Shown piece by piece: positions 46,462 to 55,799 of a stretch of 64,000 bases of DNA (positions are counted from its first letter, which is position 1; every line of letters begins with the position of its first letter). The translations under genes were made by a program, and so were the position numbers. The notes under the pieces are model-generated. The model did not search any database, was not told the origin of the DNA, and saw only the letters and a list, made by a program, of their open reading frames with translations. The stretch is from Rhynchospora pubera (lineage: Eukaryota > Streptophyta > Magnoliopsida > Poales > Cyperaceae). Location: NCBI GenBank assembly GCA_028095005.1, contig CM051463.1, positions 4,200,295-4,264,294 on the forward strand, given 5' to 3'.

Positions 46462-47378
46462 CTAATACTCTCCATTTGATTGCATGTGCCTTTCTGCTTG
46501 TTGGTCAATGCTCTCTGTTGCATACCCAATAGTTGACTCCATTTTATCCTGGCAGACCTGCTCTCCATTTGATTGCATGTGCTTTTCTGCATGTTGGGCC
46601 CAGTAATCATCTTCTTCCTCGAGCCACTCTAGTTCTTCAAAATCAAAATTACAATAAGAAGTTATACATTTTTTAACTATCAAGAATATCATATCAAATA
46701 ATTAAAGTAACATATTCCAATTAACATAGGAATAGAGAAATAAGATCTAACCTCTCCTGCGGCATTCCTCTCTAAGATCTTCGTAAAGGCGCCTCTCCAA
46801 TTCCAGATCTTCCTCTATGCTCTCTGTTGCATGCCCAATAGTTGACTCCATTTTATCCTGGCAAACCATATCAGGACTGTAAGGCAGAAAGGCATTTGCA
46901 TATGTACTATTGTGTGAATTTTTGCGCCATTCTTAGTAATTTGACAATGATTTACTACATCAGTATATATAAAGTTTGATTTGAAGGTATGGGAGAGCCA
47001 CGGGGAATGCTGATGGTTTGGTTTTCACCTGATCTCCATTTGATTGCATGTGCTTTTCTACTTGTTGGGCCCAGTAAGCATCTTCTTCCTCGAGCCACTC
47101 TAGTTCTTCAAAATCCAAATTACAATAAGAAGTTATACATTTTTTAACTATCAAGAATATCATATCAAATAATTAAAGTAACATATACCAATTAACATAG
47201 GAATAGAGAAATAAGATCTAACCTCTCCTGCGGCATTCCTCTCTAAGATCTTCGTAAAGGCGCCTCTCCAATTCCAGATCTTCCTCTATGCTCTCTGTTG
47301 CATGTCCAATAGTTGACCCCATTTTATCCTGGAGCCTGTCCATTTTATCTTCCTCTATGCTCTCTGTTGCTAATGATT
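46462..47378 (-). CDS. Unknown gene or gene remnant made of repeated exon pairs
   Basis: Minus-strand exons that splice in frame: A2 47223-47378, B2 47029-47105, A1 46752-46857, B1 46462-46634 with a TAG stop. Donors are GTTAGAT or GTGAAAA and acceptors are TTTTGAAG, TTGCCAG or ACATACAG. A exons encode DKMxSTIGHATESIEEDLEL followed by an ERRLYEDLREECRRR tail. B exons encode ELEWLEEEDxYWAQ and EKHMQSNG. The A-B pair, with its introns, is present twice over about 470 bases. B1 then ends with a further fused A-like/B-like tail (STIGYATESIDQQAERHMQS). The product would be acidic, helical and probably coiled-coil. No start codon exon is found upstream, so it may be a partial gene. I recognise no family. 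Confidence 0.5.
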
Positions 47379-48342
47379 CTGTATGTTGAGAGAAAAAAGA
47401 AATAATGTCATATATGGTATAATTGAATGATATATATCTTTTAAAAATTATAAAATTTCTTTTACTCTGCAAGAACAAACATTACACTCCCATAAAAGGT
47501 TTCTGAAACTGAGTTGATTCTTTTACACATATTGCTTATTGCTTTTTTCTTACCAGTAACACCAGTAAAACCCCTCAGTTAGCAAGTTTCTGTTAAATCA
47601 GCGAAATTGTAACAATATTCAAAACTAATATAAAGGATAAAGGAGGAGAAACAAAAGAATAGTGTACCAGTAAGCAATGGGACAGAAGATGAACCGAATT
47701 TTGACTGTCCAAAAAAAAGACCAGTATAAGACTCTTATTCCAAAAGCTGTGTATATATATTATATATTATATTATTATTTTATATATAAATTTAAATATG
47801 AATATGAATATGAAACAATCAAAGCAAAGGGTACAGTTTCACCAACGCACCTGTACTGCTTACAATATGCGACTCCTTTAAAATTATGAACCTCAAGCTA
47901 TATAAGAACATGAATGATGTGTCACGGTGAGGCTCTATGGAATACAAAATAGGAATAGGAATATAGGAATAGGAAATTTAATAAGATACCAAACGCCATT
48001 TATTAATATTTATAGCTAAATAAAAAACGAAATAAAAACTAAGAAAGAATAAATATGATTCTATCTATATCTATATTTAAAATAATATAATACTTACTAA
48101 CGTATAATTCATAGAAAATCAAGATACTCAAATCTTTGTTCTAACAGTAAAATTAATATTTGATTTTATAATCATTATTTTCTAATCATTTCTTGGTGGA
48201 TAATTTCGATCAAATTTATGGAATGTAGTGATTTAATAGGAATGCAAATAATAAGGAATTAAAAATCACTTATAGAAATGAAATGCACTTTTACATATCT
48301 TGTATATCTTGTTATAATGTCAAAATAGGCACCGAATTATTT
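47379..48342. other. AT-rich intergenic DNA
   Basis: TA-rich tract near 47755-47810. A possible short exon near 47560 (ending ACTG before GTAAGA) carries a stop in the needed frame, so I do not join it to the repeated-exon gene. Nothing else recognised. Confidence 0.4.
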
Positions 48343-48631
48343 TTTGTACGTGAGTGGGTCCCTTTGGAGTGGCCTAATATAGTGACATATGGTTGTACAC
48401 GGAAACAAATTTGTCAAACATAAAATAAATCTTGATTATTCCCATCAATGTTTATACCAATTAATATCTTTCTTATTAATGTTTGCCGATTATTCCCATC
48501 AATCTTGATTATTCCTTTTGATGATAGCCTATTACATCTGACACGTTTGGTACATTTGGTACATTCATTGGTACCTTCAGGTGTTAAAGTGTAAATGTAG
48601 AATTTTATTTCTAAATTGCTTTGCGTGCATT
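48343..48631 (-). repeat. Helitron segment, direct-repeat copy B
   Basis: Nearly identical to 39948-40210 (a few substitutions and about 26 extra bases near 48552-48590, including a duplicated TTTGGTACA). No helicase exon follows it on the left, so it is an isolated fragment. With copy A it brackets about 8.1 kb. Confidence 0.85.
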
Positions 48632-49230
48632 AGGATATGGTATCTTTGTATCAATGTATCCTGACAGATCATTTTATACACAAAAAAAAAGATTGAAAGT
48701 CACAAAAAAAAATATAGATTAGTGATGGAAACAGTCCTTGCGCCATAAAATAAAAATGACAAGGTATGAGAGGCACAAAAGAATGCAACCTTAAAGTACA
48801 GCCAAGATAAGACCTTGAATCACCAATCCTATACACAGGCTTAAGACTGTGAAAAACTGACAAAAAACTCATTGGTAGCCAGTGAAATATTGCAAGGGAA
48901 TAGATACAAGCTTTATAAAACACATAGCCAATATAATAAGATAAAACAAACGCACAACCAATAATAAATTTTATTGATCATTTTCAGAAACAAGACTAAA
49001 CAGAAATTGTTGGTAAAACACTAACAATGATAACAATGACACACTCCATTTAATCTTATTGTTGATGATCAACAAACTGAAAGTTACATTTTCATATATA
49101 ACTATCACAACTTATTAAATTGAAACAAATTGATATATAGCTTTAGCTTAGCTGTAGAAGTGTCTTTCACAGCACCTAAATAAATATTTAAATATCTAAA
49201 TCTCAATCTCTAAAACGATCCAAGCCAACT
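48632..49230. other. Region downstream of the RWP-RK-like gene
   Basis: Probable 3' untranslated and intergenic DNA. The open frame at 48669-48923 is not supported by any recognisable protein. Confidence 0.4.
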
Positions 49231-52072
49231 TCAATCGGCAACCCTCGAATTCCTGCGCTTCTTGTACTTTAGGTCATACATGGCTTGTCGGAGATGCTCG
49301 ATCTCATCCTTTATTTTCAGGGATGGGTCCATCTTGATAGCTTCAATCTCTCGTCTAATATTGCTGACAACAAATTGAAATCCAGGATGAGAAAGTTCCA
49401 CCACTCTATCAATCAATTTCTCAAGGCTGCTCAACTTACGATAGGGCCACACAGGTATCCCTAGCTCTCTGCACCTGAGTTTCAGTGTCGATCTAGATAC
49501 CGCCAAGCCTTTTGCTGCCGTAGCCATAGGCATGAGGAACTTTCCTGACAAGTGCTCAAATGTGATACTGTGCCTTTTTGATCTATAAATCATGAAAAGA
49601 AATTGAAAAAACATTATGTCATTAAATGTCCAATAATAGTAGAATTGGGTTTTTGAACATCAAGTAGCAGATAACCTTCTTGTATTGAAAAACATCAAGT
49701 CATTATATGTTATTCCATTGCAACACATAATCATATATCAAACAGAATATTAAATAGCCAAAGATGGTATCTTACCTAGACACTTTGATCGCATAGGTGC
49801 GGTGTTTGTTCTTCAATACAGTCACTATTTCAATAAACGTCTACATTTGAAATTTATATTTATCAAATTAAAATTAAATAAAAGATAAATTGTATGAAAA
49901 GGGGCACAATACATGAACCAATTGAAAATTAGATACAACGCTGCCATACAGAAGAACTATTATTTATCAACCTTTCAAATTAGATACAGCACTGAAATTT
50001 GCTGGTACTGATATTGTTTCCATATCGATCGCACTTTTGAACGCTAGGGTACTGATATGTCTCAAAACGGCCGCACTGAATTGTTTCCATACTGCTGGTA
50101 CTGATATTGTTTCCATATTTAAGTCAATTGAAAATTAGATACAACACTACCACACTTTTGAACTCTAAATTAATGTATGGCACTTTTGAACTATTATTGT
50201 ACCCATGTATGAAAACAAACATAGTGTGCGGAAAACAAACATAGTTCTGGTACTGATTCTAAACTGCTATATGCATGAAAAGGAAAATAATTACTTGACA
50301 TGGTGACAAGCAAACTTATTATGATTTAGTATTAAAACGTTAACAGCACAATATTGCAAAATTAGTAATAGTAAAATAAATTCTCATTAACAGAAAACAG
50401 GTCTATCAATGATATATTTATGTAATACGATTGAGAATTTGTGAGCAACAGAAGAATGATGAATGAGAACAAATGTTGATAATAATTTTTCATCAGATTT
50501 GTTATTTACTTGATTAAAATTTTAGTTATAATCATTTATTCACTTTATCCTGACTTGTTTTGGGACAACAAGATAGTCGAGTAAGAAGACTGTAGCCCAA
50601 ACAAGCCCCTGTTTGACGAATTTAGATCAATTCGGATAAGTTCTGGTACCAAAAGTGATGCATATTCTCTCCTTTAAATTAAAAACAAAACCAACAGGGT
50701 GAGTGATCAATTCGTTTCGTCTCAGTTAAAACTGCTACACAACCACTGGACGGTCCCGTTATAACCTCAATTGGAGAAGCAATAGATCAAGAATATCAGG
50801 ACCCCACTGGACACAGTGTAACACTTGGACAGGCCAGCGCATAGATGGAGACTACTTCTCTATTATGAATATTATTTTCTGATCATGATCAACCAATTGT
50901 AATTCGATCAGATTTTGTTAACGTTTCAAATTCTATGTATTGCATTTTTTCTATATATATATACACACAACATCTGTATGTGAGAAATCAATGCAATACA
51001 ACGAAAAAAATTCCTTGGACATTATTAATTCTATCTTTCTACTGTTATTTCTTTACCAGTATTTCATTCCAGTAAAAGTTGTGTCAAAAACCTAAGTATT
51101 TTGTACCTTTGTAGCTAGCTAGCCAGAATACGGATGAATTGTAATCAGAATACCGGGTAAAATAGTGGATTTTAATTGGTTGCTGGCCAGTATATATTCC
51201 GATATAATATTCAAAAGAAATGCCTATTAATTTTCCTCATATTTTTAGAATATGAACATATAATCTCATATATATAATGCTATGGAAAATTATTAAAGTA
51301 AGCCATCCGTAAGTAAAATGGATTGAAATTTGAAACTTTTTTTTATTAAGATATTTCTTCTAGCTAGGAATAAAGTCCGCATTAAAAAATAGCATATTTT
51401 CATTCAATCTAAATCGAAATGCTCCATAGGATTTTTTTTTTCTAGCAAAACTCTCTAATATTTAACGCCCTCATATGTCTCGTGGGATTTAAGTTCATTT
51501 TCTTTAAATATGCAGTGAAATTACTAATCATTTGTGCTGATATGCTACACATGCACAAGGTTCAAATTTTAATTCTCTTTAGCAAGAGGAGAGACCTACT
51601 AAAGTACGTTCTTCAAAAAAGTCTATTAGAATTAGTACCAGAACTTTTATTGAGAATTTTTAAACTCTCTGGGACCCAATGGATTGCCCTCGATCTGTTT
51701 CAAAATATGATTGTTGTGCAATTCTATCTCAGAGAACATTTTTGCTTGAAATTAATATCAGAGAAAGTAAGACCGAAAATATTGAAATTGAGGTCCAAAC
51801 AAGTACATAGATAGAACAACAAACAAGTACCTGGACTTTGTGTGTGTGCAGCAATGCTTTCTCTTCTAAATTTGCTGAAATGAACAAACAAATATATTCA
51901 AATTGGTAAATTGGTAAAACAATACAAAAATCTGATTGAATATAGAACGATAAAGGGAAAAGACAAATGAACAATTTTGCTAACCTCAACCAGTGCAAGA
52001 GGAACAATTCGAAGGTGGCAATAAATAGTGAAAGGGTTGCCATCCAAAACGAAATTTGAAAATCCCGCTCAT
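49231..52072 (-). CDS. Small RWP-RK-like transcription factor, four exons
   Basis: Plant nuclear regulators of the RWP-RK family (NLP and RKD types) bind DNA through this motif. Proposed exons: 51991-52072, 51831-51874, 49776-49840, 49231-49582, all GT-AG. Together they give 543 bases in one frame, 180 residues plus TGA. The first exon begins MSGIFKFRFGW; the second and third read ANLEEKALLHTHKVQ and TFIEIVTVLKNKHRTYAIKV. The last exon holds the domain: HSITFEHLSGKFLMPMATAA, KGLAVSRSTLKLRCRELGIP and VWPYRKLSSLEKLI, followed by a charged helical tail (DEIEHLRQAMYDLKYKKRR). The signature is VWPYRK rather than RWPxRK. The first donor (GTTGAG) is weak, but only that choice keeps the frame open. 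NLP-type N-terminal and PB1 domains are absent, so it is nearer to RKD in size. Intron 2 is about 2 kb of AT-rich DNA. Confidence 0.68.
49841..51830 (-). other. Long intron of the RWP-RK-like gene
   Basis: AT-rich, with repeated GATATTGTTTCCATA words near 50008-50120. A slightly GC-richer part at 50560-50880 could be an old insertion but shows no ends. The plus-strand open frame at 51482-51814 is unsupported. Confidence 0.45.
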
Positions 52073-52430
52073 CTTCTTTTCAAATTCGCTCCTAGAATGT
52101 GAGCGGCAAATGAAATTTTCAGAATGAAGTGAAAATTTGAGATAAAAACCTAAGAGGGAGCGGCGCAGCCTTTTGAAATGGAGAAAGAAATCTCCAGAGG
52201 TATGTTTCCATATCAGATCGAGGGCAAGTAGAGAGCCGATGAGATCTGATCGATCGATCGCTGTGGAATATTCAGGCGGATTAATCTGATCGATCGCTGA
52301 GGAAGTGAGGAGAGGGGAGCGAAGCGATTTGTTTCCATTTGTTTTGGTTTTCTTCGAAACTTTTGATGGGAAAGAACAGTGGAAGGGGAGAGAGGAGAAT
52401 GGGCCAAAGGGGCCTCGGAACTGAAAAGCA
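52073..52430 (-). promoter_or_regulatory. Probable 5' leader and promoter region of the RWP-RK-like gene
   Basis: On the minus strand this stretch is rich in CTC/TTC and contains a GATCGATCGATC run near 52248-52259. This is the look of a plant 5' untranslated leader, unlike the AT-rich DNA on both sides. No clear TATA box. Confidence 0.4.
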
Positions 52431-52456
52431 TAAAAAAAAATGGAACTTGAAAAAGC

Positions 52457-52533
52457 TAAAATACGGAGAATCGAACTCTCGTATTGAACGATTTAAAACC
52501 AGCGCACAACCGCTCCGCCAGCGATGTTAACAT
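52457..52533 (-). repeat. tRNA-like sequence, probably a decayed tRNA or SINE
   Basis: On the minus strand TGGCGGAGCGG (A-box-like) is followed about 35 bases later by GAGTTCGATTCTC (B-box-like). The acceptor ends do not pair and the T-stem has mismatches, so a functional tRNA is unlikely. Confidence 0.4.
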
Positions 52534-52733
52534 GTCTATATGAAAGGGTTAAACCTTTTAACTCGTTATACAATCCAGACCACTGATCTGATTAGATCAT
52601 AATCAATCTATGGTCTATATTGCATTGGGTAAACAATTGTTTGCACCTTTGGACTCAAATTTGGATAGACCTTTGAACTGGTGCTTTTATAAGTAGTAAA
52701 GATTTAATAATTTTATCCACCATTTGATAGGTC

Positions 52734-52850
52734 CCTCACAATATCTGGGTACTGGGGAACTTTAGGTGCCGCAGTGGCATCAACTAACTTATCTGGGCTT
52801 TCGGGAACGTTGATTTTAATATAAGCGGTTGAGATTTAAAAGGTCGAAAA
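52734..52850. repeat. GST-unit downstream flank, copy 1
   Basis: The series ATCTGGGT, ACTGGGGA, GGTGCC, TGGCATCAA, TAACTTAT, GGAACGTTGATTTTA recurs in the same order at about 59430-59590. Each copy lies a few hundred bases beyond the stop codon of an intact GST (53113 and 60162). It shows that the duplicated unit included 3' flanking DNA. Confidence 0.6.
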
Positions 52851-53112
52851 TGAAAAAAGCAAATAAACACAAGTATATACATGCTGCCGAATTTTTTGAA
52901 ACGGAACAGAAAACGAAATAAAATGACTATACCGTTGATGGAATGGAACGGCAAACAGAATGGTCCATTTTGTTGCCGTTATAAACGTAAAACAGGCCTA
53001 TTCGTATTTATCAATCAAGATCCATATATAATAATAAAACCCAGCTAGTACTAGCTCAACTCAATGATACACTTTATTCCTAAAACATTCATAATTCCAC
53101 AAATTCTCTGGT

Positions 53113-54314
53113 TTAATTAAGGCGTGATATCTCTCCTGAGAGAAATTGCTCACGTCGTTGTTTGGAAAGCTCATACATCTTGTCTCTCGGTGGCAGACTT
53201 GTCTTAATCATGTCAACATCTAAAATTCTTGCAAACCATTCCTTCAACAATGGTGCATTTTCATTGTCAACTACACTGACATTTACGATCTCCTCCAAAA
53301 TAGGCATCCAAAATGCGAACAAACCGATCGCAAGATCTAAGTATCCGATTTGATCTCCTCCAAAAAATTGTTTACTGCCGAGGGCTTGCTCCAAAGTTTG
53401 GAAAACCTCGCGAGCTTCTTGCAGCATCTTCTGCTGAGCCTCGCCTAATGAGGTAGAGACACCGGACATTGCTGAAATACACTGCTTACACAGGAAAGCA
53501 TAAATGAAATCAAACTTAATTCTTAATTTTAGTTAGAAGTCCAGAAACGACATTATTGTATAGAAGGCATGATCACATCTGATGGAGTGGTATACATATG
53601 ATATAGGGTTTCAAGCACCAACAGATCTTGCTGAGATGAACTTCATTTTTTATTTTTTATTTTTTTGAAGGATGCTGAGATATATGAACTACCTTGAAAT
53701 TTACAACAGATGGTCAGGAAAAGAATGCAGCACATTAATTCTGCTAGCTAGAATAATCTAAATAATGTTTTCAAGAATTGTGCATATGTATATAGTATGA
53801 AAGCAAATATATATAGAGTTTAACTACGGTGAGTCGCGACTCACAGACCCTCCGGTGAGTCGCGACCAAAACTCCTAGATCTAGATCAAAATGACCGATC
53901 CAAACCGTCCAACATAATCTCCCTATTGAAATCTCCGTGCATACAAAATTTTTTATTTTTTAGAAATTTTTAAGTATTTTTTTCGGATTTTTAAAAACTG
54001 ATGTTTTTAAATGGTTCAGAACCAATTAGATTAACGATTTTCTAAAATTTCAAAAAAATACTTAAAAATTTCGAAAAAATGAAAAATTTGGTGTACAAGG
54101 AGATTTCAATAGGAAGATCATATTGGACGGTTTGAATCGATCATTTTGATCTAGATCTAGGAGTTTTTGTCGCGACTCACCGGAGGGTCGTGAGTCGCGA
54201 CTCACCGTAGCTAAACTCAATATATATATTGTACAAGCATCCAGTATTTCGCGTTTTGTTTTCCCTAAACATGCAAAATTAAAACATATTAATGGCAAAA
54301 ATTGTGTCCATGCA

Positions 54315-54388
<74 letters not shown>

Positions 54389-55559
54389 GTGGTTTGTTCA
54401 AAGGAAAAAAATTCCGAATGGAACATGACAAAATGTTTGGTCATACGGTCGAAATATTTTTATTTAAGAAATATTATTCAAACATATAGCTACAACTATA
54501 ATAAATGAATTTTAAGTAACACAAAGGAGGATCTCTTTGCAGTTTGTTTATCGAATTTTTACTGATGCAAACGGCATGAAAAATAAATGTACAAGGAAAT
54601 ATATTTGTGGCGCTAAACTTGGAGATGGACAGCATTTCTTTCTGAGACGGGTTTTATGGTGGGAAGGGCAGGATGGGGATAGAAAAATCTATTGGTCAAA
54701 GTTTTAGATAAGATCGGATATGTATATATCCCATTCCCATCCCTTATTTTTCCACATTATCTGCTTTGTGTCAAATAAAATAAGGAACGAACTTTGAATA
54801 CTCTTTCGTTATTTCTGTATTCCTATAAATTTAATTTGGCAGTAGGTAATAGGTATATACTTGTTGAGTTGTATAGTATTTTCATAATTGATTTCAATTT
54901 TCAGAAGAAAGAGAAGCACTGGTACTGAGATGTGCTGTACCGGTGCAGAATTCTGTTACTGGTAGAATAAAAAAGGTTTGGGGTTTATGTTGCTTATTTC
55001 CTTTAACAGATAATATAATCAAACTATGTTTCTTCTTCTGTTAATTGAAACATAGACTAATAGAGTCTACCAATTTCTGAAAGGCACCAGCCCCTTACGC
55101 ATCTGAACTGATCATATCTTTCAAATTTAATACCAATATTATCTCGATCTCTGTTCAAGCCAATAAAAATATTTCCAACTAATTAACTAAATACAATTAT
55201 AAAAAAAAAAAAAATTGAACTGAAAAGTTGCAAAGTACCTTATCGTCGGCAAACTTAGCCCAGAAGCGAGCCTGAGCCCGGTCGTATGGATCTTTCGGCA
55301 TGATCGAGTACCCCTCTGTCCATGTATCATCAATGTACTCAAGGATAACCAACGACTCGGCAAGCGGCTTGCCATTATGTACCAGCACCGGGATCTTTTT
55401 GGTGACCGGGTTGAGCTGCAGCAGCTCCTCGCTCTTGTTGAACGGTATGTCCTCGTTCACAAACTCATACTCGATTCCTTTGAGCTTCAGGGCCCACTCT
55501 ACCCTCACAGTAAAGGTGCTGGCCCAATTGCCAAACAGCTTCACTTCTTTCTCTGCCAT
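53113..55559 (-). CDS. GSTU: Tau-class glutathione S-transferase, intact, intron enlarged by insertions
   Basis: Exon 1 is 55239-55559 (107 codons) and exon 2 is 53113-53481 (122 codons plus stop), giving 229 residues. The phase-0 intron follows ADDK as in the paralogues. Catalytic Ser14 is in WASTF: the usual proline after the serine is threonine here. Glutathione-site segments TKKIPVL and AESLVI are intact, as is FFGGDQIGYLDLAIG. The C terminus is FLSGEISRLN. The intron (1757 bases) holds a 403-bp foldback MITE and a long TTA microsatellite. The TATA-like word found 45-50 bases upstream of the other copies is changed here (the aligned segment reads CATACTTGGTA). The coding region is fully open, so the enzyme is probably functional if expressed. 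Confidence 0.93.
53816..54218. mobile_element. Foldback MITE in a GST intron, 10-bp target duplication
   Basis: Ends GAGTTTAACTACGGTGAGTC and GACTCACCGTAGCTAAACTC are inverted repeats. Both arms carry the palindrome GAGTCGCGACTC, then CTAGATCTAGATC and a conserved AAATTTTT/ATTTTTCG interior, so the whole element can fold. The flanks are AATATATATA on both sides (53806-53815 and 54219-54228), but this is simple sequence and could match by chance. No coding capacity. It resembles Mutator-type MITEs. Confidence 0.75.
54318..54388. repeat. TTA trinucleotide microsatellite
   Basis: About 24 uninterrupted TTA/ATT units within the GST intron. The long tyrosine- or isoleucine-rich open frames over it are artefacts of the repeat. 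Confidence 0.97.
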
Positions 55560-55799
55560 TGTTGTGTATCGTGGACTATGTATGAAATGTCGCTACCAAG
55601 TATGGAGAGCAGGGTGCCCGCTGCCCAGTTATGGGCACAATTTCAGAAAATATCTATGAAATAATATTGGTAATTTTGAATATTCTCCAGGTTTAAAATG
55701 CGATTGTACCATATTGATTATTGAGGCCCCTAATGTGTTATTGGTAGTCCAAATAATAGGTGAATAAGTTGCGTCAGTTACGTTTTATTCATATTATCA

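Noticed and set aside
51482..51814. 110-codon plus-strand frame
   Set aside because: Lies in the long intron of the RWP-RK-like gene, has no family resemblance and no promoter-like context.
52457..52533. Functional tRNA gene
   Set aside because: A- and B-box-like words are present but the acceptor and T stems do not pair properly.
54292..54508. Frames with long tyrosine or isoleucine runs
   Set aside because: Produced by the TTA microsatellite.
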